Origin: Paenibacillus dendrobii | GTDB lineage: Bacteria > Bacillota > Bacilli > Paenibacillales > Paenibacillaceae | Length of the DNA: 64,000 bases | Reading direction: 5' to 3' | Assembly (NCBI RefSeq): GCF_009807035.1 | Contig: NZ_WUBI01000001.1 | Span: forward strand, 2,356,001-2,420,000 | In this document: piece by piece, positions 8,921 through 19,100 of the stretch | Position numbering within the stretch: the first letter of the stretch is position 1 | Layout of the letters: each line of letters opens with the position of its first letter | Notes under the pieces: model-generated | Told to the model about the DNA's origin: nothing | Databases searched by the model: none | The model's input: only the letters and a program-made list of their open reading frames with translations | Program-made: the position numbers and the translations under genes

Positions 8921-10036
8921 CTAAGAGCGCTGTTCAACCGGTACGTACTTTTGATCGGTGAGACCCACATATTCGGCACGTGGACGGATAATGCGGTTGT
9001 TTTCATACTGCTCGAGAATATGTGCGGTCCATCCGGATACGCGGCTGATCGCGAAAATCGGGGTAAACAACTCGTGATTGAACCCTAGCTGAGTATACAC
9101 AGAAGCGGAGTAGAAATCCACATTCGGTCTCAGACCTTTTTGAGTCGTTACCAGATCATCGATCTTGACGGACATTTCATACAGCGTTGTGTCGCCTTTC
9201 ATTTCGCCAAGCTCACGAGACATTTTTTGCAAATGCTTCGCGCGCGGATCTCCGTTTTTGTACACGCGATGGCCAAAGCCCATAATTTTGTCGCGATTAT
9301 CCAATTTTTGCTGGATGAACGGCTCGACGTTTTCCAAGCTTTCGATTTCGTTCAGCATTTTCATCACCGCTTCATTGGCTCCTCCATGCAGAGGACCTTT
9401 CAGTGCGCCGATCGCCGAAGTCACGCCGGAATAGATATCTGAAAGCGTAGCCACGGTTACGCGAGCAGCAAAAGTCGAAGCGTTCAGCTCATGGTCCGCA
9501 TGAAGCACAAGCGCTTGATCCAATGCTTTGATCGAAACCTCTTCCGGTTTTTCGCCTCTGAGCATATACAGAAAGTTCTCGGAAACGGATAGTCCGGCTT
9601 GCGGAGCCACAGGTTCTTTGCCTTCGCGGATGCGCGCCAGGGCAGCGATGACGGTAGGCAGTTTAGCCTGAAGGCGGATCGCCTTGCGCTGGTTTGCTTC
9701 ACGGCTCATGTCATCAGCTTCACCGTCGTAGAGGGCAAGTGCCGATACCGCCGAACGGAGAGCAGCCATGGTATTTGTATCTTTAGGGTATAATTTCATT
9801 TGCTCGATAACTTCATTGGGAATCGGAGCTTCGTTGCTCAAATCCTCATGGAGCTGTTTTAGTTCTGCTTCATTCGGCAGCTTTCCGAACCATAGCAGAT
9901 AGGCTACTTCTTCAAAACTTGCATTGACTGCAAGATCATCGATGTCATAACCGCGATATGTGAGCACACCGTCCACGATGGAACTGATGGAAGAAGCTGC
10001 GGCAACAATGCCCTCAAGGCCTTTAGTAGCTGTCAT
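8921..10036 (-). CDS. citZ: Citrate synthase
   Basis: This 371-residue enzyme condenses oxaloacetate and acetyl-CoA. The catalytic His regions LHGGANEAVM and MGFGHRVYKNGDPRA are present, along with the C-terminal SRVSGWTAHILEQ and substrate-binding arginine segment IRPRAEYVG. The protein is the short type II-like citrate synthase usual in Gram-positives. ATG is preceded by AAAGGAG. The position upstream of icd and mdh supports citZ rather than methylcitrate synthase (mmgD), which cannot be fully excluded from sequence. Confidence 0.93.
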   Translation of the reverse strand: MTATKGLEGIVAAASSISSIVDGVLTYRGYDIDDLAVNASFEEVAYLLWFGKLPNEAELKQLHEDLSNEAPIPNEVIEQMKLYPKDTNTMAALRSAVSALALYDGEADDMSREANQRKAIRLQAKLPTVIAALARIREGKEPVAPQAGLSVSENFLYMLRGEKPEEVSIKALDQALVLHADHELNASTFAARVTVATLSDIYSGVTSAIGALKGPLHGGANEAVMKMLNEIESLENVEPFIQQKLDNRDKIMGFGHRVYKNGDPRAKHLQKMSRELGEMKGDTTLYEMSVKIDDLVTTQKGLRPNVDFYSASVYTQLGFNHELFTPIFAISRVSGWTAHILEQYENNRIIRPRAEYVGLTDQKYVPVEQRS

Positions 10037-10443
10037 CGTACATCTCTCCTTTGAAAAACGGATTTTAAAACAGGATAAACAAGCCGTGAAAACATTTACA
10101 TTTTGCCCGAAACAAGAAAAACGTCTTTAGACGCACTTTACCGGAAGACAGGCCGTAACGTCGTCTCATGACGTATTTTTACGGAAGAAAAACCGCACAA
10201 CCAGCCTAGGCCTATTCCTTCTTACCCGTTCAGCATGCGATGTCTTCTGAATGTGTTCCTTTTCTCATCTCTTCAAAAACGGCCGTCCGCCATTCTACCT
10301 GACATGAAGACGCCAAGTAATGGAATCACTATTATCATAAAGGATTTTGACGGATATGTGAACATAAGTGCCCCTTACAAAAGCATCAAATTGTTTTATC
10401 AGTCACATAAAGATTTTTTTATCACACTGCAAAACCACTTCTT
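10037..10443. other. 407-base non-coding gap upstream of citZ
   Basis: I see no gene here. It must hold the citZ promoter and leader on the minus strand and the 3' flank of the fxsA-like gene. An ATAA / TTAT pair at about 10407-10422 resembles CcpC half-sites, but the spacing is eight rather than seven and it lies far from citZ, so I do not call it. Confidence 0.5.
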
Positions 10444-10836
10444 TTACCGGCGATGAATCGTGATATTCCCCTTTTTCATCTTCCGCTCCAGCCACTTTAG
10501 GATCAGAAAGCGGTACAATGGGCGCGTAAGAGGAAAGACCATGGTAAACCCGATGATGTCGGTCACAAAGCCGGGAATGACCAGGAGAATGCCGCCGATA
10601 AAAACGCATAGTCCATCGACCAGGCTTCTTCCCGGAACCTGGCCGGAATTCATCCGCGCCCGCGAATCCTCCAGCACCTTGCGTCCTTCAAAGCGCATCA
10701 TCAGCATCCCGATCGCGGAAGTCAAGATGGCAAGCAGGAACGTGTTCCCACCGCCAACCCTGCTAGCCACCCAATCAAAACCGTAAATTTCAACTGCGGG
10801 CACAATAATAATTACGGCAAGCAGCCACTTCCACAT
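10444..10836 (-). CDS. fxsA: FxsA family membrane protein
   Basis: A 130-residue cytoplasmic membrane protein. It has an N-terminal helix (about 3-20), the EIYGFDWVASRVGGGNTF segment typical of the family, two or three more hydrophobic helices including the glycine-rich LCVFIGGILLVIPGFVTDIIG, and a basic tail. E. coli FxsA was named for suppressing F-plasmid exclusion of phage T7; its function in Firmicutes is unknown. It directly follows the thioesterase gene on the same strand, so the two are probably co-transcribed. Confidence 0.85.
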   Translation of the reverse strand: MWKWLLAVIIIVPAVEIYGFDWVASRVGGGNTFLLAILTSAIGMLMMRFEGRKVLEDSRARMNSGQVPGRSLVDGLCVFIGGILLVIPGFVTDIIGFTMVFPLTRPLYRFLILKWLERKMKKGNITIHRR

Positions 10837-11349
10837 TCATTGCTCCCCTCCCCCGGCGAGCGACAGTTCCAGAGCCTCGTAGAGGTCCGGAGCGCTCTTG
10901 TCCAGCCTTACAGGCTGCCATTGACGATTCACCCACACATGCCTGGTCGAACCTGATACGAGCAGCTCTCCGGGCAGCTCAGGCCCTTCTAAGAGCCTCT
11001 TCTGGCCCAGTTGCCGTCTCTCTTCTTCGGAAAGTCTTCTGACTTCATACGCATATCCGATTCTCAATTTCGAAAATGATGTCATCCGTGTAAAAATCGT
11101 GATTTCATCATCATATCGGGCGGGTTGGCTGAATTTCATGTCCAAATCTATAACGGGAAGCAGAACACCCTGATCCTCCATGCTTCGGTATGTAATGCCA
11201 AGCTCACGGATCATTTCGGTCCGTCCAATCTCAAACCAGTTCAGGTAGTTGGCGTGATACACGACTCCCATCTGGTCGCTCTCCTGATAGCGGACCCGGA
11301 CGGAAGCCTCATACCATCGGCCGAGCTTGTCTTCCATGTCTTTTTCCAT
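10837..11349 (-). CDS. Acyl-CoA thioesterase, YbgC/4HBT hotdog family
   Basis: A protein of 170 residues with the 4-hydroxybenzoyl-CoA thioesterase signature: DQMGVVYHANYLNWFEIGRT contains the catalytic Asp and the long hotdog helix. It should hydrolyse a short or medium acyl-CoA; the substrate is not evident. ATG 11349 is chosen (GAAGGGA upstream) over an upstream hydrophobic extension that does not belong to the fold. It abuts fxsA with no gap. Confidence 0.85.
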   Translation of the reverse strand: MEKDMEDKLGRWYEASVRVRYQESDQMGVVYHANYLNWFEIGRTEMIRELGITYRSMEDQGVLLPVIDLDMKFSQPARYDDEITIFTRMTSFSKLRIGYAYEVRRLSEEERRQLGQKRLLEGPELPGELLVSGSTRHVWVNRQWQPVRLDKSAPDLYEALELSLAGGGEQ

Positions 11350-11528
11350 GTACGCCAAAGTCCCTTCTTTGAAAATATAAAGCGTTAATGCAAGTATAAC
11401 ATAGGGCTTCACAACTCTCGAATCTAGCGCCTGGCTATCGGGAAATAAGCATAATATAGATATTTTGCGCTATGTCCGCCCTGTTCATTCAGAAAAAATT
11501 TCCTCGTCCGGTTTCGGATAAAGAAAAA

Positions 11529-11560
11529 AAGGCTGTACAGGATTTCACCTGCACAGCCTT
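11529..11560 (-). terminator. Terminator of pyk
   Basis: AAGGCTGTACAGG / CCTGCACAGCCTT form a 13-bp stem with one mismatch and a six-base loop, about 50 bases past the pyk stop on the minus strand, followed by a T-rich run. Confidence 0.8.
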
Positions 11561-11611
11561 ATATTTAAAAGAATTTATAACGTTATCGGTCATTCCATGA
11601 TTTCGCGCTTC

Positions 11612-13036
11612 TTATGCGTTAGGAACCTGAGAAACTTTCACAAGGTTCGTGGAACCGGATTGTCCAAGCGGAACGCCTGCCGTAATTACAACCAGATCTC
11701 CTGGCTTCACGAGCCCGGATTCCAGGCCGCCTTTAAGGGAGTTCTCGAACATTTCGTCCGTAGAAGTTGCTGTCTTGCCTTGGATCGGCGTTACACCCCA
11801 AGTCAAAGCCAAGCGACGGAGCGTACGCTCTTGAGTCGTTACGGCGATGATCGGAGCCTGTGGACGGTATTTGGATACCATGCGCGCCGTATGACCGGAT
11901 TCCGTAGAGGAAATGATCGCTTTGGCATTCAAATCCAGAGCGGAAATCGCGACGGATTGGCTGATTGCTTCGGTTACAGTGGTTTCCTGGGCGATTCTTT
12001 GCTTCAGGAAGATATCGCGGTAGTTCAGTGCGGATTCCGCTTTTTCAGCGATACGGGACATGGTCAGAACGGATTCCACCGGATATTTACCGGCAGCTGT
12101 TTCACCCGAAAGCATAATCGCATCGGTTCCGTCAAAGATTGCATTCGCCACGTCACTTGCTTCAGCGCGGGTTGGACGCGGGTTGCGCTGCATGGAATCG
12201 AGCATTTGAGTAGCGGTGATAACCGGTTTACCGGCAACGTTACATTTCTCGATCATGCGTTTTTGTACCAATGGTACTTCTTCAGCAGGAATTTCAACGC
12301 CAAGGTCGCCACGGGCTACCATAAGGCCGTCGGAAGCTTCAAGGATTTCGTCCAGGTTGTCCACGCCCTGCTGATTCTCGATTTTGGAGATAATTTGAAT
12401 GTGTCCTGCATCATGCTTCTCGAGCAGCTCACGGATTTCTTGAACGTCACTTGCTTTGCGGACGAAGGAAGCTGCGATAAAATCGATGCCTTGCTCGATA
12501 CCAAACACGATATCGTTCGCGTCTTTCTCCGTAATGCCTGGCAGAGAAATCGCGACACCCGGTACGTTAACGCCCTTCTTGCTTTTGATTGTACCTCCGT
12601 TGACAATGCGGCATTTGATCTCAGTGCCTTCTACACCAACAACCGTCAAACCAATCAGACCGTCATCGATCAAAATGGTGGAGCCGACTTCCACATCACT
12701 TGGAAGATCCTGATAAGTAATCGAGATGCGGTCCTTGTCTCCCAAAATTTCTTCGGTTGTCAATGTGATATATTCGTCTTGAACCAGTTCAATAGGCTCA
12801 ACAGCCAGCTTGCCCGTACGGATTTCCGGTCCTTTGGTATCAAGCAGAATGGCTACTGTTTTGTTCAGTTCCTTGGAAGCCTGGCGGATATTGTTGATCC
12901 GGTTGCCATGCTCCTCGAAATCGCCGTGTGAAAAGTTCAGACGGGCTACGTTCATGCCAGCAAGAATCAATTTTTTGGTGTTTTCCAACGATTCACTGGA
13001 AGGTCCGATAGTACATACGATTTTTGTTTTACGCAT
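11612..13036 (-). CDS. pyk: Pyruvate kinase
   Basis: This 474-residue glycolytic enzyme transfers phosphate from PEP to ADP. It has the N-terminal [14 protein letters not shown], the active-site [12 protein letters not shown] with the metal-binding and ADP/PEP residues, the TQMLDSM segment, and a C-terminal allosteric domain ending [14 protein letters not shown] 13036 has CGGAGGAAA upstream; longer starts do not. It lacks the about 110-residue PEP-utiliser-like extension found on B. subtilis and Geobacillus Pyk. No pfkA gene lies between it and accA, where Bacillus carries one. Confidence 0.96.
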   Translation of the reverse strand: MRKTKIVCTIGPSSESLENTKKLILAGMNVARLNFSHGDFEEHGNRINNIRQASKELNKTVAILLDTKGPEIRTGKLAVEPIELVQDEYITLTTEEILGDKDRISITYQDLPSDVEVGSTILIDDGLIGLTVVGVEGTEIKCRIVNGGTIKSKKGVNVPGVAISLPGITEKDANDIVFGIEQGIDFIAASFVRKASDVQEIRELLEKHDAGHIQIISKIENQQGVDNLDEILEASDGLMVARGDLGVEIPAEEVPLVQKRMIEKCNVAGKPVITATQMLDSMQRNPRPTRAEASDVANAIFDGTDAIMLSGETAAGKYPVESVLTMSRIAEKAESALNYRDIFLKQRIAQETTVTEAISQSVAISALDLNAKAIISSTESGHTARMVSKYRPQAPIIAVTTQERTLRRLALTWGVTPIQGKTATSTDEMFENSLKGGLESGLVKPGDLVVITAGVPLGQSGSTNLVKVSQVPNA

Positions 13037-13158
13037 TTGGGTTTCCTCCGTTTTTCTTAAAATCTCTCTATCCAACATCTTTATCCAAAGATTAAATCTA
13101 CTACAAATTAAAGATTTTGTATAGGAACTTTGTCATATCCATCATTGACAAGATCAAT

Positions 13159-14142
13159 CTATTCTATCACTCCGGCGGACGATGATTGCTCATACGCGAA
13201 CTTTCCTATTTTGCGGAATTTCTGATATCTGTCTTCTTTTAAAGCCGCGCTGTCCATGGTAGAGAGCTCATGCAGATGGCGTACCAATACCTCTTTAATC
13301 GAGGATGCCGTTAATTCATAGTCTTTGTGTGCGCCTCCAACCGGCTCCGGAATGATCTCTTCGATAACCTCAAACCCAAGCAGGTCCTTAGCCGTAATCT
13401 TCATGGCTTCAGCCGCCTGGTCCGCCTTGGACGCATCCTTCCAAAGAATTGATGCCGCCCCGTTTGGCGAAATAGCCGAATAAATGGCATGCTCCAGCAT
13501 CAGCACACGGTTACCTACAGCCATCGCAAGAGCACCGCCGCTTCCACCTTCGCCGATGATCACACAAATGACAGGAACCCCGAGTGCCGACATTTCCCGC
13601 AAGTTGCGGGCAATGGCTTCGGATTGTCCTCTTTCTTCTGCTGTATTACCCGGATAAGCACCTTTTGTATCGATAAAAGTGATAATCGGGCGTTTAAATT
13701 TCTCTGCCTGCTGCATTAATCGAAGCGCTTTACGGAAACCTTCAGGATGGGCACTGCCGAAGAAACGGGCAATGTTGTCCTTGGTATCCTTACCCCGCTG
13801 TTGGCCGATGACCGTTACTGGTCTTCCTTCCAACTTCGCAAGTCCGCCGATCACGGCAAGATCGTCGCCAAAGAGGCGGTCGCCGTGTAATTCGATAAAG
13901 TCGCTGAAGATCAGCTGGATCAGATCAAGCGAGGTCGGGCGCTGCTGATGTCTTGCGACATGCATTTTCTGGTGAGGAGAAATATTCGTATAAATATCAT
14001 TCTCCAGTTCCGCGTAGCGCTCCTCAAGTCTTGAAATCTCGTCGGTAAAATCAATACCCTTGTCTTGTCCAAACTGCTTCAGTTCATTGATTTTTTGCCG
14101 CATTTCAACAAGGGGCTTTTCAAAAGGCAATTCTCCCGCCAC
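13159..14142 (-). CDS. accA: Acetyl-CoA carboxylase carboxyltransferase subunit alpha
   Basis: This 327-residue protein is the alpha half of the carboxyltransferase that moves CO2 from biotin to acetyl-CoA, the first step of fatty-acid synthesis. The family-typical [27 protein letters not shown] and [20 protein letters not shown] (oxyanion glycine loop) are visible. It starts with GTG immediately after the accD stop, with the Shine-Dalgarno inside accD, so the two are translationally linked. Confidence 0.96.
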   Translation of the reverse strand: MAGELPFEKPLVEMRQKINELKQFGQDKGIDFTDEISRLEERYAELENDIYTNISPHQKMHVARHQQRPTSLDLIQLIFSDFIELHGDRLFGDDLAVIGGLAKLEGRPVTVIGQQRGKDTKDNIARFFGSAHPEGFRKALRLMQQAEKFKRPIITFIDTKGAYPGNTAEERGQSEAIARNLREMSALGVPVICVIIGEGGSGGALAMAVGNRVLMLEHAIYSAISPNGAASILWKDASKADQAAEAMKITAKDLLGFEVIEEIIPEPVGGAHKDYELTASSIKEVLVRHLHELSTMDSAALKEDRYQKFRKIGKFAYEQSSSAGVIE

Positions 14143-15036
14143 TTAATAACCCCCTTTCACGCTATGAAGCTCAATAAGCTTGTACAGCATTCCACGCAGC
14201 TCTTTGCGATGAACTACGAGATCCAGCTGGCCATGAGCCAGATTAAACTCTGCGGTCTGGAAATCGTCAGGCAGCTTCTGACGAATTGTCTGTTCAATGA
14301 CGATTCTGCCGGCAAAACCAAACACCGCTCCAGGCTCGGCAATGTTGATATCACCAAGCGTGGCAAAACTGGCAGAAACACCGCCAGTCGTAGGATCCGT
14401 GATTACGGAAATATATAGGCCGCCTTTTTCGTTGAAACGCGCCAGGGCAGCGCTTGTTTTCGCCATTTGCATCAGGCTGAGAATGCTTTCCTGCATCCGT
14501 GCACCGCCTGATGTGGAGAAAATGATCAGAGGCAAATCCTTTTCCGTCGCTACTTCAATCGCGCGCGTGATTTTTTCACCTACAACCGAGCCCATACTGC
14601 CCGTGAAGAAATCAAAGCTCATGACCGCTACCACCACAGGCAATCCTTCGATGGTTCCTTGTCCGGTAATGACAGCCTCACGCAGACCCGATTTCATCTT
14701 CTGCTGTTCCAGCTTTGTTCCGTATCCCGGGAACTGTAGCGGATCGACGGATACCATGCCGCTGTCAAATTCCTCAAAGCCTTCTTCATCCAGCACCATG
14801 TGAATCCGTTCCACGGCGTTCAGACGCATATGATATCCGCAGTTCTGGCAGACCTTCAGATTTTTCTCCAGCTCTTTGCTGTATTGAATGGTGCCGCATT
14901 TGCCGCATTTATTCATGAGCCCTTCCGGAATTTCCCGCTTGGGTCTCTCGCTTTCGCCAGGCTCGCTGCCTCTTCCTACTCGATCTGAAGGAATGGTCGC
15001 GTACTTTCTTTTTTTCTGAAATAAGTCTTTAAACAC
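14143..15036 (-). CDS. accD: Acetyl-CoA carboxylase carboxyltransferase subunit beta
   Basis: The 297-residue beta subunit partners AccA. A four-cysteine zinc ribbon (CGKCG ... CQNCG, about residues 43-66) precedes the crotonase-like domain with [20 protein letters not shown] and [20 protein letters not shown]. The first about 35 residues are basic and charged. It heads the accDA pair, reading on the minus strand. Confidence 0.96.
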   Translation of the reverse strand: MFKDLFQKKRKYATIPSDRVGRGSEPGESERPKREIPEGLMNKCGKCGTIQYSKELEKNLKVCQNCGYHMRLNAVERIHMVLDEEGFEEFDSGMVSVDPLQFPGYGTKLEQQKMKSGLREAVITGQGTIEGLPVVVAVMSFDFFTGSMGSVVGEKITRAIEVATEKDLPLIIFSTSGGARMQESILSLMQMAKTSAALARFNEKGGLYISVITDPTTGGVSASFATLGDINIAEPGAVFGFAGRIVIEQTIRQKLPDDFQTAEFNLAHGQLDLVVHRKELRGMLYKLIELHSVKGGY

Positions 15037-15119
15037 AACTACACCTCTCCAGCCGTTAATTTACTCAGCCGCATCTTCATTCTACCAAATATAACGCCAC
15101 TGTCTCGTTTTCCGAAAGA

Positions 15120-15308
15120 TTAAGGATGCAGAATGGAATTCAGCACTTCTTGGACTTCCTCCAGCTCACCGGAGGGCACCAGTATTTCGAATTGCTGCTT
15201 GGATAAGTTGATCGGACGGCTTTTCACCAAAAATCCTTCTTCCGTTAGTTTGGTCTGGATCATTTCGGCTACCTTGGCGGTAGGCGCAATATAGATGACC
15301 GTCCACAT
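15120..15308 (-). CDS. Small conserved cytoplasmic protein, unknown function
   Basis: From ATG 15308 this is a 62-residue protein that begins MWTVIYIAPTAKVAEMI. It has a beta-alpha-beta pattern resembling a small ferredoxin-like fold: strand WTVIYIA, helix AKVAEMIQTKLTEEG, strand FLVKSRPI, strand QFEILVP, helix ELEEVQEVLNSIL. AAAGGA directly precedes the ATG. A longer in-frame reading to 15419 exists but looks non-coding. I do not recognise a function. It sits between accD and the YutG-like gene on the same strand. Confidence 0.65.
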   Translation of the reverse strand: MWTVIYIAPTAKVAEMIQTKLTEEGFLVKSRPINLSKQQFEILVPSGELEEVQEVLNSILHP

Positions 15309-15446
15309 TCCTTTCGAAAGCCCCCTAATCTCATGTTCTGAGCCCGTATAATGAAACAATGATAACATAACTATCTTTTTTCCCGCAACAAAGGGCTTTG
15401 AAACTATTCGTGAGATCAAGGGGCTTCCAAAGGGATGAAAAACCGT

Positions 15447-15953
15447 TTACGACCCGGAATGTTCAGGACCATGCGGATACATTTTGGCGCCTTTATGCCG
15501 ATGCGCAATGCGGGCTGAAGCCGCTGCGGCAAGTCCGGCCACAAGATCATCCAGAAATACGTGTATTTCATTTTTTTTATCATTCAGCTCTGCTATAATT
15601 CCAGTTTTCTCCTTATCGAGATAACCAAAACTTGTCAATCCGATCATACCATAAACATTGGTAATTCCAAGTGCTAATGTCTCGTCCACGCCATATAAAG
15701 GCTCATCTGCTTCCATGATAGCCTGTAACGGATGCGGCAGCAGGCGCCGCTCCGCGAGCTCATCAAGAGCCATTCCCGTGAACAACGTATACTGCACTTC
15801 CCGTTTCCCGAGAACCGCTTTGACGCTATCTATGCAATCCTGCCTTGTTAAAAGAGGGTGATACACCAGCTGCAGCTGGTACACGATATCGGCAATATCT
15901 TCAACCTTGACTCCCCGGTGGTTCAACATAGCCACCACTGCTTCATACGACAT
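15447..15953 (-). CDS. Phosphatidylglycerophosphatase A-superfamily protein (YutG-like)
   Basis: With ATG 15953 (GGGGGGA seven bases upstream) the protein has 168 residues, close to B. subtilis YutG. The C-terminal motif HVFLDDLVAGLAAAASARIA is the PgpA-superfamily signature with its paired acidic residues. The middle includes GITNVYGMIGLTSFGYLDKEKTG. In-frame sequence extends up to 16151 but does not match the family and lacks a start signal. PgpA enzymes dephosphorylate phosphatidylglycerophosphate; whether YutG-type proteins do so is uncertain. Confidence 0.75.
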   Translation of the reverse strand: MSYEAVVAMLNHRGVKVEDIADIVYQLQLVYHPLLTRQDCIDSVKAVLGKREVQYTLFTGMALDELAERRLLPHPLQAIMEADEPLYGVDETLALGITNVYGMIGLTSFGYLDKEKTGIIAELNDKKNEIHVFLDDLVAGLAAAASARIAHRHKGAKMYPHGPEHSGS

Positions 15954-16156
15954 CCGCAAATCCCCCCGCATACGCGCCCGGCAAGCCTGAAATTCAAAAC
16001 CGAGGCGCATTAAATGTTGTCCTTTGGATAGGTGTTCATAAGTGTATGCGGGAGCAAGCGGAAACGTTCGTAAAATCTCGGTTAAACCTTCGGGCGAAAG
16101 ATTTCGTATGAATGCGAAGCCCTTCAGCCTTAAAGAACGCCGGGCTATCAATCCGT

Positions 16157-19100
16157 TTATTTGATTCGTACCGTATCTTTCCCCAGAATTCCTTCCATCT
16201 TGTCAAACAGCTCCGGCGAAGGCTTAATGCGGTAGCTGTCACTAAGTGCTAACAGTTTCTGGCTATCTTCGTAGAACAATACCGTCTGAACCGGACCCGA
16301 ATGCTCCTGCAGCAGCACTTTAAGCCGGGTCAGAAGATCCGGACTGCGCTCAGCCTGCGGCGTAATCTTGACGAATACGCGCTGCTCTGCCGCCCTGCCC
16401 TTCCTGGACGGATTCGTTTCTTCCGAAGAACTCAATTCCGCAGAAGCAACTGCCGCACCGAAGGTTTTAGCCTCCGTTCCGGCTGTCACCGATACCGGTT
16501 TCTGGGCTGGCTGCGGCTGTTTGGCGTAACTTCTGCCCGAAGCTGGTTTGGTCCGCGATCGCTTGACCAGCTGCCCGAGCGCAGCATCGTCCAGCGGCAG
16601 CACGTCCTCAGCCAGCAGCTTGAAGCCTTCATCCTGCTGCTGTACCTTGGCGCGGAGTGCGAGCAGAGCCCCCTTTTCAATATTCGGGGAGCTGCGCCGC
16701 CACACCTCCGGAAAGAGCACCACCTCGCAGCGCTCGATCTGGTCCTCGACTTCCATGAAGGCCATCGCTTTTCCCTGCTTGGTCGTGATGGTTTTAACGG
16801 AGATGACCATGGCTGCTACGACCGCGTAAGATTCATCCGCAGCTTCCGCAAGATCCATCAGCCTGTCTACTCCCGGCATATTGACGGACTGATTATAATC
16901 ATCCAGCGGATGGCCGGAGAGGTACAGTCCCAGCAGTTCCCGCTCAAGCTCCAGCTGCTGTCCTGCGGAGAAAGCAGGAATCTCGGGATACTCGATATCC
17001 CAGTTTGGCGTTTCGACAAAATCAAACAGCTGAATCTGCAAATCTTCGCGTTCTTTTCGCCACTTCACGGCAGCTTCAACGGTCTCGTCAAGCATGGCCA
17101 GCAGCTGTGACCGGTGACCCGGGAGTGAATCGAACGCCCCCGCCTGAATCAGCGACTCAATCACCCGCTTGTTGCAGACTCTCAAATCGATCCTGCGGCA
17201 GAAATCCAGCAGGCTTTCAAAGGGCTTTTCCTCCCGGACCAGCATCATATTCTCCACAGCCTGCGTGCCTACGTTCTTGATGGCTCCGAGACCGAACCGT
17301 ATATGTCCCGGACCGGCTCCCGTATGATTTGAACTCCCCGGAATGACCGGAGTAAACAGCACGCCGCTTTCATTCACATCCGGAGGCAGCACGTGAATAT
17401 CCATCCGCCTGCATTCCACGACATATTCGGCAACCTTGCGGTGACTGCCCATGACCGCGGTCAGCATGGAGGCCATGAACTGCACCGGATAATGAGCTTT
17501 CAGATAGGCGGTCTGAAAAGCAAGCACCCCGTAAGCCGCAGCATGAGCCCGCGGAAAGCCATAATCAGCAAACCGGACGATCATATCATAGACCCGGTTG
17601 GCTTCATCCTCGGTGTATCCCTGCTTTAAGCTGCCCGCAACGAAATGGCTCCGTTCCTGATCCAGAACCTCACGCTTTTTCTTCGAGACGGCGCGGCGGA
17701 GCAAATCTGCTTCCCCGAGCGAAAATCCGGCCATCAGTGACGCGATTTTCATAATCTGTTCTTGATAGACGATAATGCCATAGGTATCGCCGAGAATCGG
17801 TTTGAGATCCTCCTGTGGATAATCAATTTCAATCAGGCCGTGCTTGGCCTGAATAAACTTCGGTATGAATTCCATGGGACCCGGCCGGTACAGGGCCAGG
17901 ACCGAAATAATATCCTCGAATACGGAAGGCTTAAGATCCTTCAGCACCCTCCTCATACCTGCGGATTCCAGCTGGAAAACGCCCGTGGTTTCCCCGCTTC
18001 CCAGCATTTCGTAAGTCTGCGGGTCGTCGTCGGGGATGCGTTCGAAATCCGGCGGGCTTCCCGCTGCTTCTCCAATCCAATTCATGCAGCGTTCGATGAT
18101 CGATAATGTTCTCAGACCGAGAAAATCCATCTTGAGCAGGCCGATGCTTTCCACGTTCTCCATTGAGTACTGGGTCAACGCGGTCTGTTCGCTGCCTTCC
18201 TGCAGCGGTACGGCGTCAGTCAGCGGATCACGGGAAATGACAACGCCCGCAGCATGTGTCGAAGCGTGTCGCGGCATTCCTTCCACCTTCATAGCCATGT
18301 CCAGCAATTCGCGGATTTTCGAGTTTTGTTGATAAATTTTCTGCAGCTCATCACTTAGCTCCAGAGCTTTCTTTATGTTGATGCCATGTGCGCCCGGTAT
18401 CAGCTTGGCAGCCTTGTCCACATCCCCGTAAGGCACGTTCAGGGCTCGTCCGACATCCCGTACAGCGGCCCTCGCCGCCATCGTACCAAACGTGATGATT
18501 TGAGCCACTCGCTCCTGGCCGTATTTCTCAGCGACGTAGCGGATCACCTCATCCCGCCGTTCATCGCTGAAATCAATATCGATATCCGGCATCGTTACCC
18601 GCTCCGGATTGAGAAACCTCTCGAAGAGAAGATGATATTTAATCGGATCGACATTGGTTATCTCTAGCACGTACGCTACCAGGCTGCCTGCGGACGAGCC
18701 TCTTCCGGGACCTGTGGCAATGCCCTGTTTATGCGCGTAAGCGATAAAATCCCATACGATAAGAAAATAATCGCTGAAGCCCATGCTCCCGATGACGCCA
18801 AGCTCATAATCGAGGCGCTTGTTCAGTTCCTCCTGACCTTCAGGTGATGCCCACAGCGCGGTCTTTTCATAACGTTTGATAAGCCCCTCCCGGCACAGTG
18901 AACGCAAATATTGCGCGGAATCCATACTTTCAGGCAGGGGACTGAATTCCGGCAGAATGTATCTTCCGAATTCCAGCTCCAGATTACACTTGTCCGCAAT
19001 TGCAGCCGTATTGACCAGCGCCTGCTTCACATGCGGGAACAAGCGGGCCATTTCTTCACCGCTTTTGAAATACAGCTGATCTGTCGGGATCTGCAGCCTT

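Noticed and set aside
7523-9088. 521-codon open frame on the plus strand opposite icd and citZ
   Set aside because: It is a shadow of icd on the other strand; composition is Cys/His/Phe-rich with no domain, and icd is unambiguous.
10380-10430. CcpC operator for citZ
   Set aside because: ATAA and TTAT are eight rather than seven bases apart and lie about 370 bases upstream of citZ.
11597-12931. 444-codon plus-strand frame opposite pyk
   Set aside because: Shadow of pyk; no ribosome site and no recognisable domain.
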